Translations under genes and position numbers: made by a program
Notes under the pieces: model-generated
The model's database searches: none
What the model was told of the DNA's origin: nothing
Seen by the model: only the letters and a program-made list of their open reading frames with translations
In this document: positions 49,073 through 58,328 of the stretch, piece by piece
Position numbering within the stretch: position 1 is the stretch's first letter
Layout of the letters: each line of letters starts with the position of its first letter
Assembly (NCBI GenBank): GCA_020353055.1
Contig: CP070686.1
Coordinates: 970,218 to 1,034,217 of the forward strand
Direction: 5' to 3'
Length of the DNA stretch: 64,000 nucleotides
Source: Caldifarciminota bacterium
GTDB lineage: Bacteria > Hydrothermota > Tepidihabitantia > SM23-42

Positions 49073-49100
49073 TTGACAACGGGAATTTTCGGAATATACT
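49073..49100 (+). promoter_or_regulatory. Leaderless promoter of ndk
   Basis: TTGACA (49073-49078), 16-bp spacer, TATACT (49095-49100), 5 nt to ATG 49106. The hexamers occupy the first codons of the longer open frame, excluding that earlier start. Confidence 0.9.
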
Positions 49101-49105
49101 CACAC

Positions 49106-49525
49106 ATGGATAAAACGTTACTGATCATAAAACCAGACGCCGTTAAAAGAGATCTGAGCGGCAAAATATTAAAGCAGATCATGGATGCCGGATTCAAGGT
49201 CATTGGCATGAAGATGATGTGGTTGGATAAAGACCAGGGAGGCAGATTCTACGAAATCCACAAAGGCAAAGAATTCTATGATTGGCTCGTGAATTTTATT
49301 TCCTCGGGGCCGGTAGTTGTCGCATGCCTGCATGCGGACAATGCCCCGGTAAAACTGCGCGAGGTCGTGGGTGCGACTGATCCCAAAAAAGCCGCTCCGA
49401 ATACCGTTCGCAACCTCTACGGTACATCGGTTGGCGAGAACGTCGTTCATGCCTCGGCCCCTGATGAGAACCCGCAGCGCGAAATAGATTTCTTTTTCAA
49501 GGCTGGTGAACTCTACGAATATTAG
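49106..49525 (+). CDS. ndk: Nucleoside diphosphate kinase
   Basis: 139 residues, exact family length. It equalises NTP pools by ping-pong phosphate transfer through His115 (NVVHASA, where most have NAVHGSD). TLLIIKPDAVKR at the N-terminus and REVVGATDPKKAAPNTVR are intact. Start fixed by the promoter; the frame upstream to 49073 is promoter DNA. Monocistronic. Confidence 0.97.
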   Translation: MDKTLLIIKPDAVKRDLSGKILKQIMDAGFKVIGMKMMWLDKDQGGRFYEIHKGKEFYDWLVNFISSGPVVVACLHADNAPVKLREVVGATDPKKAAPNTVRNLYGTSVGENVVHASAPDENPQREIDFFFKAGELYEY

Positions 49526-49620
49526 CAGCCGCGTCAATAACACTACGCATTAGACACTTGCCCCCGTTAGGGAGAAATTTCGCTTTTCAACTTCTGTTTC
49601 TGAATTTTTCTTATTAACTC

Positions 49621-49648
49621 TTGACCAAGTAGGAATGGCGGTTAGAAT
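49621..49648 (+). promoter_or_regulatory. Leaderless promoter of the lytic transglycosylase gene
   Basis: TTGACC (49621-49626), 16-bp spacer, TAGAAT (49643-49648), 7 nt to ATG 49656. Confidence 0.78.
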
Positions 49649-49655
49649 TAGCTAC

Positions 49656-51761
49656 ATGAAGTACGTTACGCTGCTTGCGATCCTAATCTTGATCTCGTGC
49701 CCGCACCCCATAATAAAAGAAGTATCTGAAATCGACTATCTGAGAGAAGCGGCGAGAGTCCGCCGCGAAAACCCGATACGCGCTCATCGCCTGCTTACGC
49801 AAAACATCACGAGTAACCGATACGCCGGTGAACGAAACACTCTGCTTCTTGATACGTACATCGACCAGCGCGAATACAAAAGCGCCGTGCATTTGCTGGA
49901 CAGCCTCAATTGGGCAATACCGGTTGATCCCGGGCAGAGAGACCTGATCCTTTTGAAGACCAATGCATGGCAACAACTCATAAACTCGACCGAAGTCGAA
50001 TTGTTGCGAGGTATCGCATTCTTGAATCTGAATGCCTATGACAAGGCAATCGCTTCGCTGTCTATTGAAAGTGGGCCAGAAGATTATCGTCTTATCAAGC
50101 TGGCGAATGCCTACAAGGAATCAGAGAACTATGAAGATGCGCTTCTGACCATCTTCACGATCAAATCGCTTCGCGACTACCTCTTTGATGAGTACCAGGA
50201 AGTGCTATTTGACATATTACTCGGATTACCCGACATGGATATGATCGCATCCGGAATAGAACATCTGCACGATCCTGCCCTGAGGGAGTATATCAGACTC
50301 AGGATGTACGAAAAGATGAAGGCGAGAAAACAATTAACGTCCACCGCCTGGAATCTTATCAACAGCTATCCAGGTACACCCGGCGCGCATTACGCTTCCG
50401 GATTAGTAAAACCGAGGACAAAGTCCGAGAACAAAGCATATGGCCGTGTGCTCTATTACAACAATGAATACACCCAGGCATTGAAATACCTCAAGCGTGG
50501 GATCCAGGACGAAACTGTCCAGTATTACCTTGGCAGGATCTATTACGATATGAATGAATACGGAAGGGCTCTTTTACACTTGAAGAAATGCTCCTGGGCA
50601 GCAGCCTATTATTATCGAGGAAGAATCTACGAAAAGATAGGCGATAACAGCCTGGCGATCGGGATGTACGATTCACTTCATTACCTGCGAAAGGGTTCGG
50701 AATACGCCGTGCGCGGGCAGAAACGGAAGGCATTTTTGCTTGAAGAACTCGGCGATACCCTGAATGCAGTGGAGACATTCCTGAACATAGATGAAAGAAA
50801 CACCAATTTCAGAGCCGCGATGCAACTCTTGAGAATTGGTGATCTGAGAAGAGCGTTGACCATTCTCGAAAGGGAGGACGAACCCGAATTCGTATACTGG
50901 AATATGCGTTCCCTGGAACGCCTCAACCAGAAGACAGACAGCCTGAAAGAGTATCTCCCGGTAAAATATCCTTTATCATACTACTCGCTCGTCAACTATG
51001 ACCCTACACATTTCATAGATACGTTACCAATGAATGTCTGGATAAGCCAGTTTGCTGATACAGTAGTCACCTTCTCGAGGGAAGACTCCCTGCACATCGG
51101 TAATGCGGTGGATTTTTTCCTCCTCAATGAGAATGAATATGCAATTGCCGAATTGAAAATGGTCGACGCGGACAATCCACTGGAATTGATTTTCTTGAGC
51201 CGATTGTGCGCGAAGTACGGAGAAGATAAACAATCGATACGATACGGACTGCAGGTCAAAACACCGGCCGCAAGAAAAAATATCCTTAAATTGCCCGTTG
51301 AATTGCTGCGACTGCAATATCCGATCCGCTATGCTTTTACTATAACGGAAAATTATCCAGAATTGAGCCTGGCCCTGGCTATGATCTGGCAGGAGAGTCT
51401 GTTCGATCCCGTTGCTGTTTCGCCGGCGAATGCAAAAGGTCTCATGCAAATAATCCCCTCGACGGCAAGAACGATCGCAAGAGACCTTGGAGTTACTGAC
51501 TACACCTATGCAGACCCAACGATTTCAATCAAGTTCGGGACCCATTATTTCAAGGAGATGTTGAAGGAATTCAACTCGGTTCCCCTTTCGCTGGCTGCCT
51601 ACAACGCAGGACCGGTGCGCGTCAGGCGATGGATCAAATACGATCCGAATTCCGAGCTTGAAGCGTTCATTGAATTGATCCCGTATGATGAAACAAGGAA
51701 CTACGTGAAGTTGATCCTCGGTCGGAGGGAAATATACCGATTCCTGACCGGCGGTCTGTGA
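49656..51761 (+). CDS. Slt-type soluble lytic transglycosylase lipoprotein with TPR-like helices
   Basis: 701 residues from ATG 49656; the longer frame from 49635 would spoil the signal peptide and starts inside the promoter. Lipobox LILISC (Cys15). Residues 20-540 are a superhelix of TPR-like units (YLGRIYYDMNEYGRALLHL, YYYRGRIYEKIGDNSLAIGMY), the Slt70 ring. The C-terminal SLT domain has the catalytic glutamate (about residue 580, WQESLFDPVAVS), GLMQIIPSTA and LAAYNAGP. Cuts peptidoglycan glycan strands from the periplasm to give anhydro-muropeptides. Monocistronic, convergent with lspA. Confidence 0.94.
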   Translation: MKYVTLLAILILISCPHPIIKEVSEIDYLREAARVRRENPIRAHRLLTQNITSNRYAGERNTLLLDTYIDQREYKSAVHLLDSLNWAIPVDPGQRDLILLKTNAWQQLINSTEVELLRGIAFLNLNAYDKAIASLSIESGPEDYRLIKLANAYKESENYEDALLTIFTIKSLRDYLFDEYQEVLFDILLGLPDMDMIASGIEHLHDPALREYIRLRMYEKMKARKQLTSTAWNLINSYPGTPGAHYASGLVKPRTKSENKAYGRVLYYNNEYTQALKYLKRGIQDETVQYYLGRIYYDMNEYGRALLHLKKCSWAAAYYYRGRIYEKIGDNSLAIGMYDSLHYLRKGSEYAVRGQKRKAFLLEELGDTLNAVETFLNIDERNTNFRAAMQLLRIGDLRRALTILEREDEPEFVYWNMRSLERLNQKTDSLKEYLPVKYPLSYYSLVNYDPTHFIDTLPMNVWISQFADTVVTFSREDSLHIGNAVDFFLLNENEYAIAELKMVDADNPLELIFLSRLCAKYGEDKQSIRYGLQVKTPAARKNILKLPVELLRLQYPIRYAFTITENYPELSLALAMIWQESLFDPVAVSPANAKGLMQIIPSTARTIARDLGVTDYTYADPTISIKFGTHYFKEMLKEFNSVPLSLAAYNAGPVRVRRWIKYDPNSELEAFIELIPYDETRNYVKLILGRREIYRFLTGGL

Positions 51762-51767
51762 CGATTT

Positions 51768-52238
51768 TTACATTTTCTTCTTGAATAGAATCTCGCGCAC
51801 CAGAAGAAATATTGCGCCAACCGTGATGAACGCATCAGCGAAGTTGTAGGTAAACCACCGCAGATGACCAATCCCCATATCGATAAAATCGATGACGTAA
51901 CCGAAGCGTAATCGGTCTATGGCGTTACCAAGTGCGCCGCCAATGAGCAAACCAAACACGATTAAACCTATCCTGTCCTTGAGCGTCAGTCCGACGTAGA
52001 GGAGAACGATTATTCCTATGATAGACAACGCGTAATTCAACTCGGTCGGACCAACGGACAACCCAAACACACCATAGGGATTGAAGGTCAGCTTGAGACG
52101 CAGAACCGAACCTATGATTTCTGTTGGTGGATCTAAAGGACGAAGGTAATTGACTACAAAGAGTTTTGTTATTTGATCAACAAAAAAAGCAAACAAAGCA
52201 CACAACAGGATCGGTCTGATGCTTTTTTTCTGAACCAT
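51768..52238 (-). CDS. lspA: Lipoprotein signal peptidase (signal peptidase II)
   Basis: 156 residues, four membrane helices. The two catalytic aspartates are in the conserved contexts YVIDFIDM and NFADAFI, with the GGALGNAIDRL motif before them. It removes signal peptides from the many diacylglyceryl-modified lipoproteins in this genome. It follows a dksA-like gene by 34 bp in the same direction. Confidence 0.95.
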   Translation of the reverse strand: MVQKKSIRPILLCALFAFFVDQITKLFVVNYLRPLDPPTEIIGSVLRLKLTFNPYGVFGLSVGPTELNYALSIIGIIVLLYVGLTLKDRIGLIVFGLLIGGALGNAIDRLRFGYVIDFIDMGIGHLRWFTYNFADAFITVGAIFLLVREILFKKKM

Positions 52239-52272
52239 TAAATGGCAAAGATGAGTCTGACTTGGATACTGC

Positions 52273-52635
52273 CTACGAGCACTTGATGCACAATCTTGCC
52301 TGGGGGAGAAACTTCAATCTTCTTTTTGGTATCATTTTTCCGCATCGCTCACAGAAACCATAAGTACCCTGAGCGATTTTTCTCAGTGCATGGTTAATCT
52401 CAAAAAGGGTATCACGTCTCGACGAAATGATCTGGGACGTTATCTCACGACGTTCGGTCTCCGTACCCTGATCGGCCATGTGATTAGAGTATGCTGCAAG
52501 GTCTCCCGATGTTTCCAATTGCGTCTTGGCAATCTGGTCACTCTCGTATTCCAGCTCACGAAGTATCTTCTGGCGTTCCTCGAGCAAAAGTTTCTCAAAC
52601 CGCTTGAGTTCTTCCTTTTTCAATTTCTTAATCAT
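52273..52635 (-). CDS. DksA/TraR-family zinc-finger protein
   Basis: 120 residues. The N-terminal coiled coil (KKEELKRFEKLLLEERQKIL ... TERREITSQI) is followed by a C-terminal zinc finger (CERCGKMI ... RLCIKC) with four cysteines. DksA-type proteins enter the RNA polymerase secondary channel and adjust promoter response to ppGpp. The acidic tip DxxDxA of true DksA is not obvious, so YocK/TraR-like is also possible. The start is preceded by GGAGAAAC and overlaps the TPR gene by 8 bp. Confidence 0.85.
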   Translation of the reverse strand: MIKKLKKEELKRFEKLLLEERQKILRELEYESDQIAKTQLETSGDLAAYSNHMADQGTETERREITSQIISSRRDTLFEINHALRKIAQGTYGFCERCGKMIPKRRLKFLPQARLCIKCS

Positions 52636-53335
52636 CTTGTTTCTCCTTCAACATATTTAAATATGATCTGGCTTTTGTGTGCTGGGGATCTATCCTCAAA
52701 ACTTCCTGCCACTCCTTTCTAGCATCGGCGAATCTTTGCTGACGGTAATAGCAGAGACCCAGGGTGGTCTTCGCTTCCGAGTAGCTCATGTTCTGGGCCA
52801 GGATATCACCAAGCAATCTTTCTGCATCTTCGTACTCATCGAGTTGAAGCAATACCTTCGCAAGTTTCAATTTGATATCGAGAAACGTAGGTCCAAGGCT
52901 TGCTGCTTTTTCGTATTCTTCTCTTGCCTTGACATACTCCTGCAACTCATAGTAGGTATCGCCAAGCTGTCTATATACATTCGCCAATTTTGCCTTCAGT
53001 TTTGGCGAAAAACCTTTTTCCTGCGTTTCGAGTGTCGCAGCCTTCTCAAAAGACCTGATTGCTTCCTCGAACTCGCATTGCTCATTGTATACAATCGCAA
53101 GATTGACGTATGCCTCGATATATGAAGGATTCAACTCAATCGCCTTCTTGAAATAACTTATTGCCTCTGTCTGATCACCGGCGAGGGAATAGACAAGACC
53201 CAGAGCATTATGAACATCGGGGTAAGCGGGGTAGATTTGTACTACCTGTTTTAGCGCGTCGACAGACTCTTTTATCTTACCAGCTTCATACAGTTTCAGA
53301 GCCTCAGCATATAGCCTTTTGGTCTCCTGGTCCAT
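52628..53335 (-). CDS. TPR protein
   Basis: 235 residues, about six tetratricopeptide units of 34 residues across the whole length (YPAYPDVHNALGLVYSLAG, NPSYIEAYVNLAIVYNEQC, MSYSEAKTTLGLCYYRQQ). No signal peptide, so a cytosolic adaptor. Leaderless ATG. First gene of a likely operon with the dksA-like gene and lspA. Confidence 0.85.
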   Translation of the reverse strand: MDQETKRLYAEALKLYEAGKIKESVDALKQVVQIYPAYPDVHNALGLVYSLAGDQTEAISYFKKAIELNPSYIEAYVNLAIVYNEQCEFEEAIRSFEKAATLETQEKGFSPKLKAKLANVYRQLGDTYYELQEYVKAREEYEKAASLGPTFLDIKLKLAKVLLQLDEYEDAERLLGDILAQNMSYSEAKTTLGLCYYRQQRFADARKEWQEVLRIDPQHTKARSYLNMLKEKQDD

Positions 53336-53340
53336 GCGGC

Positions 53341-53368
53341 ATTATAACCATAATTAGTTATTTGTCAA
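53341..53368 (-). promoter_or_regulatory. Leaderless promoter of the TPR-dksA-lspA operon
   Basis: TTGACA (53368-53363), 16-bp spacer, TATAAT (53346-53341), 5 nt to ATG 53335. Perfect hexamers. Confidence 0.92.
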
Positions 53369-53382
53369 TGTACTTGAGGCGC

Positions 53383-53772
53383 TTATGCGGGTATCTTACC
53401 GTGCTTTGCTTCTACTACCTCATTGATACCGCCACGGGGGCGAAATTCGCCACGGACCCGTGCCCAACGTGGTTTGACTGCCTTTACAAAATCTTTCAAG
53501 ATACGGTTGACCGCGTTCTCATAGAATATCCCAAGATTACGATAGCCAAGAATGTAGTATTTCAGCGATCTTAACTCAACGAAAAAGTCATCCGGCTCGT
53601 AGTCAATGGTGATCGTACCCGCATCGGGCATGCCGGTCCGCGGACACAGCGAGCTATATTCAGGAATGACGATTGATATTCTATAGCCTCTGAATTGATT
53701 GGCAATGACTTCGATCTGCGGTAATTTCTCTTTCAATCCAGACCGCGCGTGTTTTCTTGTATAAGTAGTCAC
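53383..53772 (-). CDS. queF: NADPH-dependent 7-cyano-7-deazaguanine (preQ0) reductase
   Basis: 129 residues, short unimodular QueF. It reduces preQ0 to preQ1 for queuosine in tRNA. Catalytic Cys43 (SLCPRTGMPD) and Asp50 are present, with the QueF motif ELRSLKYYILGYRN and PRGGINE. The residue matching the conserved His before the substrate-binding Glu is Tyr84 (IFYE instead of FHE); Glu85 is kept. This is unusual and may affect activity. GTG start directly after a promoter. No other queuosine gene is nearby. Confidence 0.9.
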   Translation of the reverse strand: MTTYTRKHARSGLKEKLPQIEVIANQFRGYRISIVIPEYSSLCPRTGMPDAGTITIDYEPDDFFVELRSLKYYILGYRNLGIFYENAVNRILKDFVKAVKPRWARVRGEFRPRGGINEVVEAKHGKIPA

Positions 53773-53777
53773 GCTGA

Positions 53778-53805
53778 ATTATAGAAGATTTTTCAGAAAT
53801 GTCAA
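53778..53805 (-). promoter_or_regulatory. Leaderless promoter of queF
   Basis: TTGACA (53805-53800), 16-bp spacer, TATAAT (53783-53778), 5 nt to GTG 53772. Perfect hexamers. Confidence 0.92.
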
Positions 53806-53918
53806 CGCTGTTTCGACCTACACAATGTCTTATGGCTGCTTTTCGAGTACAACCAACCTTACAATTCCTTCAGAAATCTTGATGAACCCACACAATATCC
53901 GACCTGAATGAGTGAATG

Positions 53919-55232
53919 TTATCTAACCACTATTATTTTCTGGATGCGGTGATCACCGAATTCAATGAAGTAGATACCGGGGGTCATTGGCCGGCTTGTG
54001 ACTTCACGGCCGCATATATCATACAAGCGATACTCGCCTGTACCAGGTGCTTCGAATCGGGTGCCGATAATTGTAGGACTCAACCACTCTGCCGCTGGTG
54101 AGGTGTACTCGTCGACCGGTGTCGGCGTATCGACATTGCCATAAATATCACTTTCAGCATCACGCGTTTCACTCCAAACGACAAGGAATTTCGAGGATGA
54201 AGCAACGACGGCGGCATGTGATCTATAATAGGGCAGGTCGGCTGAGATCCGGTAGTTGGCGCCGATCAAGCTGCCGTCGGGACTTAGTTTCTGCCCGAAT
54301 ATCGCATGTGGATCTTCACACCATGTTACCAGTAATAGAGTACCATCATATGCAACCGCCGGATCGAGCTGGTTGCTCGAGCCGGTGGCGATTATCACCG
54401 GCGCACCGATCATCTCCCCCTGCGTTGAAACGAACTGCGCGCAGATATCGAGGTCACTATGACCGGGTCGCTTATCCGCCCACGCGATAAGATATCGGTC
54501 GCCAATAAAAACGATTTTCGGATCTACATTGAAACTGGCGAGAGTGGTGGCAATCCTGAACACAGTATCCTCTGGCACGCCGAATTCATCAACAAATCTG
54601 CCGTAGACACCGAACGGTTCATCGTCATTGTACCAAGTGACGAGGCACCGAGCATTATCAAATGCTATGTCCGGACGGCATTCACTCCGCATCGCCTGCG
54701 ACCCGATAAAATCACCCGTATCGATAACCGCACCAGCCGTATCGACACATGAAGCAGCGATCCAATAATAACCGCCCGTGAACCATGAGTCAGACCAGAC
54801 AACGACGTATTTTCCGCCGGTGTAGGCGATCACGGGATCAGCCTGTACCCCCGGCCTGTTGCAGATCGGCACGGAATAAAGTGTGTCGCACGAAGGAGTG
54901 ACCCGCACTCCGATGATGTCGCCATCGCTTCAGCAATGGTTCCGGCTGACAATAAAGAGATTGTTCATATCACTGGCGACATCCAAACCGTCAGCCGTGC
55001 TGTCACAGAATACCAATTTACCGTTCGGATCGATAACATGACCGTCCATACCCACACGTGCGCCAAATATCGCAAATTTCTCATTCACGAAGTAGAAGCG
55101 GCGGTCGATCCAGAAAACGTAGAATAGATCCTCAACATATTCCACTTCGGCATAATCTTGAAAATCATTGACCGTGCAGATCGGAAAATCAGTGCCCAAC
55201 AGCGCGTAGACAAAGAGGATATTACTCAACAC
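53919..55232 (-). pseudogene. Secreted propeller protein gene interrupted by an in-frame TGA
   Basis: Two open frames, 55232-54930 and 54908-53919, are in the same register, separated only by TGA (54932-54930) and seven sense codons. Read through, they give about 436 residues: a signal-like start (NILFVYALLG), repeats with KYVVVWSD, RCLVTWYND, YLIAWADKR, LLLVTWCED and FLVVWSE strands of a beta-propeller, and a FlgD/Por-type sorting tail (YRLYDICGREV ... TPGIYFIEF ... KIIVVR). The flanking residues (SRNHC before, SDGDIIGVRV after) continue the repeat pattern, so the stop looks like a nonsense change, possibly from TGG. It could also be a sequencing or assembly error, or a readthrough site. No strong promoter is seen upstream of 55232. 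Confidence 0.75.
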
Positions 55233-55323
55233 AATGAAGAGCCCGAATCACCAAAAAACAAAGGTCATTATTGAATATCTGAAATGCGGGTAGGGGAAAA
55301 GATCATGATGCAGCGACCACCGC

Positions 55324-56115
55324 TCAATCAAACGAGTGTTCCTCATCAGGGAAAATCCCCCCTTCCACCTCTTTCTTATACTGCTTCACGGCATTTCGCA
55401 TTTCTTCGGACAGACTCGCATAGCGTTTGACAAATCTTGGTGTGAATTCTTCAAAGAGGCCGAGCATATCGTGCAACACGAGTACCTGGCCGTCACAATA
55501 CGGACCGGCACCGATGCCGATAGTCGGAATGTTTATGGCACCGGTGATTCTCCGTGCTAGTTCCCGCGGGATCTTCTCGAGCACGATGGAAAAACAACCG
55601 GCTGACTCCAGTAACTTGGCGTCTTCGAGCATTCTCGCTCCCGCCTCCTCACCGACACCCTGCGTCTTGTACCCGCCAAATTTGTGTATCGATTGTGGGG
55701 TAAGGCCAAGATGCCCCATAACCGGGATACCCAGGTCAACGAGTCGCTTAACCGTCTGTGCCATGGGCTTGCCTCCCTCCAGTTTCACGCCACAGGCACC
55801 CACCTGCAGGAAGCGTCCTGCGTTGTAAACGGCGGTTTCGACAGAGACCTGGTAGGATAAAAAAGGCATGTCGGCTATCACCAAGCTGTTTTTCACTGCA
55901 CGTGCCACTACTTTCGTATGGTATAACATTTCTTCCATGGTAATGGGCAGGGTCGTTTTTTCGCCGGCAAAGACATTGGCGGCCGAATCGCCGACCAAGA
56001 TTATGTCAATACCGACTTCATCAAGAATACGCGCGCTTATGAAATCATATGCAGTAAGACTGACTATTTTCTCTCCAGCCTTCTTCTTGGCAATGACCGC
56101 ATCAACGGTTTTCAT
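55324..56115 (-). CDS. panB: 3-methyl-2-oxobutanoate hydroxymethyltransferase
   Basis: 263 residues. First step of pantothenate synthesis, using methylene-tetrahydrofolate. Motifs ILVGDSAANV (metal Asp), EMLYHTKVVARAV, DMPFLSYQ, GACGVKLEGG, MGHLGLTPQSIH and the late TIGIGAGPYCDGQVLVLHDM are all present. It overlaps the deoxynucleoside kinase gene by 4 bp. Sharing a message with folK links folate synthesis to a folate-using step. Confidence 0.96.
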   Translation of the reverse strand: MKTVDAVIAKKKAGEKIVSLTAYDFISARILDEVGIDIILVGDSAANVFAGEKTTLPITMEEMLYHTKVVARAVKNSLVIADMPFLSYQVSVETAVYNAGRFLQVGACGVKLEGGKPMAQTVKRLVDLGIPVMGHLGLTPQSIHKFGGYKTQGVGEEAGARMLEDAKLLESAGCFSIVLEKIPRELARRITGAINIPTIGIGAGPYCDGQVLVLHDMLGLFEEFTPRFVKRYASLSEEMRNAVKQYKKEVEGGIFPDEEHSFD

Positions 56116-56744
56116 TCTCTTGATAGCACCCGGCGAGGTTCCTTAAGATCCTTTATCTCATTACACAACAGATCAAGGTCCTTTGGATTTGCCAGAAAAT
56201 CGAATCCCTTGATGTTTACGATCAACATCGGCGATGAATTATAGTGAAAGAAAAAGGTATTGTAAGCTTCACTGAGTTTCTCAACATAATCAAACTCAAT
56301 ATCACGTTCGTACACCCGACCCCGCTGTTTGATTCTTTTATATAGTGCTTCCGGACTTGCCTGAAGGTAAATAACTAAATCGGGCCGGGGTATGTCCACC
56401 GAGAGGATCGAGTATATCTTGTCGTAGAGCGCGAACTCATCTTCACTTAGGTTGACCTCCGCGAAGATTCGGTCTTTGACAAAAAGGTAGTCGGTGATAA
56501 CTCGTGAATTGAAAAGGTCTATCTGCGCAATCTCCCTCTGCTTCCGGTATCTTGACATAAGAAAATATATCTGAGTATGAAATGCATATTTCTTCCGGTC
56601 AGCATAGAATTTCGTCAGAAACGGATTTTCTTCAAATTCCTCAAGTACGGTACCGGCATGTAGTTTGTTCGATAAAATCTTAGTGAGGGAAGTCTTGCCG
56701 GCGCCTATTACACCTTCAATCGCTATAAATTTGAATTCCCTCAT
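56112..56744 (-). CDS. Deoxynucleoside kinase
   Basis: 210 residues from ATG 56744, which has a GGGGAGAAGG ribosome site; the frame extends to 56762 inside folK. P-loop IEGVIGAGKTSL, the EEFEENPFL substrate loop, DYLFVKDRIFA (DR[YF] motif) and the LID arginines RIKQRGRVYERD. Salvage kinase of the dGK/dAK/dCK family. The substrate base cannot be read reliably. It overlaps folK by 29 bp and panB by 4 bp. Confidence 0.9.
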   Translation of the reverse strand: MREFKFIAIEGVIGAGKTSLTKILSNKLHAGTVLEEFEENPFLTKFYADRKKYAFHTQIYFLMSRYRKQREIAQIDLFNSRVITDYLFVKDRIFAEVNLSEDEFALYDKIYSILSVDIPRPDLVIYLQASPEALYKRIKQRGRVYERDIEFDYVEKLSEAYNTFFFHYNSSPMLIVNIKGFDFLANPKDLDLLCNEIKDLKEPRRVLSRE

Positions 56745-57201
56745 CGCCTTCTCCCCTTGCATATTCCCTTAAAGTTTTTGCCGCACCGGGGGGACGAAAA
56801 TCCGGCGCAATCTCGGAGAGTATCTTGACTGCGAACCGCCGATTGAAGAATTCCTGGTGAGGAATTTTCAGGTCCGTGCGGTCGATCACGGAGTCACCCA
56901 TGAAGAGGATATCTATATCAATCACTCTCGGCTGCCACCTTCCACGATCTTTCTCCCTGCCCATCTGAGTTTCGATCTCTTTGAACACCTTCAAGAGTTC
57001 AACACCCGAGAGGTCGGTCTCAACTTCCAGAGCAAGATTGAGGTAATCGGGTTGTTCAGAAACACCCCATGGTTTTGTTCTGTATATTTTGGATTTCTTC
57101 AGAATTTCGATGCCTCGTGCTTCTATTGCCTGTACCGCACGTTCGAGATTCTCCTTCAGGTCACCGAGGTTGCTCCCAAGCAGGAGAAAAATCTTTCCCA
57201 T
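56716..57201 (-). CDS. folK: 2-amino-4-hydroxy-6-hydroxymethyldihydropteridine pyrophosphokinase
   Basis: 161 residues, usual length. Transfers pyrophosphate from ATP to 6-hydroxymethyl-dihydropterin in folate synthesis. LLLGSNLGDLKENL at the start, YRTKPWGVSEQPDYLNLALEV in the middle, and the signature RWQPRVIDIDILF with PHQEFFNRRF at the end. Leaderless ATG. First gene of folK-dNK-panB. Confidence 0.96.
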   Translation of the reverse strand: MGKIFLLLGSNLGDLKENLERAVQAIEARGIEILKKSKIYRTKPWGVSEQPDYLNLALEVETDLSGVELLKVFKEIETQMGREKDRGRWQPRVIDIDILFMGDSVIDRTDLKIPHQEFFNRRFAVKILSEIAPDFRPPGAAKTLREYARGEGDEGIQIYSD

Positions 57202-57208
57202 TGCTACT

Positions 57209-57236
57209 ATTCTACTCTAAAGAATTCTTTTGTCAA
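57209..57236 (-). promoter_or_regulatory. Leaderless promoter of folK-dNK-panB
   Basis: TTGACA (57236-57231), 16-bp spacer, TAGAAT (57214-57209), 7 nt to ATG 57201. Confidence 0.83.
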
Positions 57237-57261
57237 GAAAATTGTCGGAATCATCATTGCG

Positions 57262-58323
57262 CTAAGGAAGAACATCAAGGTATCCACGATTCTTTCTGAG
57301 TTCTTCATACGAAAAGAATACCACACCAGAAAATGGCAACGAGGAGACCTGCCTTACTTGAGCCGCGATCTTATCAGTGCTCAAACGGTAGACGCCAAGC
57401 CCTACCGCAACCTGCTGTGGATTATCTACTATTTTAAGGGTCTTATCCAGAATCCCTCCAATATTATTACCATATGCCATCAGACAGACGTAGTCGACCA
57501 GCCCGGCATTCAACCACAGCGGCCAATCCTGGTAAAAATCAACGGCCGCCGATTGGTAGTCGGCCTTCACGGCAACTGAGATTTCCGCATAGGGCTTCGA
57601 GCTTTTTACACGTTCATTCAAGGTTCTGACAAAGCGGCTGAGATCATCGCGCACGAATTTCTGCAGTCGGTTATCGAGATCGGTACTGCCCCACATACTG
57701 TACCTCTGTTCGAAATCACGGGCAACGAAATCGGCCGGGTCAACACCATATTCGCGCATGAATTTGCTGCGCAGAGAGACGTCGAATATGAACTTGCGTG
57801 AGGGATAACGAAAATAGTCCAGGTGAACCCCATCAAAGTCATATTTGTCGAGCAACTCAACAACGACGTTCAGTATGTAATCGAAAACCTGCGCGTTAGC
57901 CGGAGTAAGATAATACCCCTCGATCGCCTGCCTCTCCAACTCCTCAACACCGTAGGCAAGGATCGACCTGCCGGTTCTGTCCTCGACATACCAATTGGGA
58001 TGAAGATTGATTGGATGACGCCGATCTCTCGTCCAGGTTGCGTAACCCCATGAATAAAAGACGTTCAACCAGGCAGATACCTTGATATTTCGTCGATGCG
58101 CTTCGGCGAGGAAATCCCTTAACCATCCATCGTCATATTTCTTCACGACCGTATATTCCGATGGATAATAAGCCTCCCCGAGCGCAAAAAGCTGCAGAAA
58201 AACATGATTAAATCTGCCTTCGAGAGTTATGAAGATATTCTCGTGGTCATCGATGGACCAACGTGGAACCCATATCCCGCGAAAATCCAACGAGAAGGTT
58301 AGCAGCAGGGTCAGTAACAACAC
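57262..58323 (-). CDS. GHL10/YngK-type glycoside hydrolase-like protein
   Basis: 353 residues from GTG 58323. This start gives a clean signal peptide (MLLLTLLLTFSLDF) and sits 5 nt from a -10 box; GTG 58347 is also in frame but lies within the promoter spacer. TIM-barrel of the GHL10 family (formerly DUF187): FRGIWVPRW start, HVFLQLFALGEAYY, KVSAWLNVFYSWG, GVHLDYFRYP with the probable acidic site, and LVDYVCLMAYGNN. Related proteins act on peptidoglycan or extracellular glycans; the substrate is unknown. Exported. Monocistronic. Confidence 0.85.
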   Translation of the reverse strand: MLLLTLLLTFSLDFRGIWVPRWSIDDHENIFITLEGRFNHVFLQLFALGEAYYPSEYTVVKKYDDGWLRDFLAEAHRRNIKVSAWLNVFYSWGYATWTRDRRHPINLHPNWYVEDRTGRSILAYGVEELERQAIEGYYLTPANAQVFDYILNVVVELLDKYDFDGVHLDYFRYPSRKFIFDVSLRSKFMREYGVDPADFVARDFEQRYSMWGSTDLDNRLQKFVRDDLSRFVRTLNERVKSSKPYAEISVAVKADYQSAAVDFYQDWPLWLNAGLVDYVCLMAYGNNIGGILDKTLKIVDNPQQVAVGLGVYRLSTDKIAAQVRQVSSLPFSGVVFFSYEELRKNRGYLDVLP

Positions 58324-58328
58324 ATAAT

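Noticed and set aside
49073-49105. Longer ndk frame from 49073
   Set aside because: Those codons are the promoter hexamers and spacer; family length and promoter geometry both fit ATG 49106.
54930-54932. TGA as selenocysteine or recoded sense codon
   Set aside because: No convincing SECIS-type hairpin follows, the protein is a propeller with no redox site there, and TGA ends other genes in the window.
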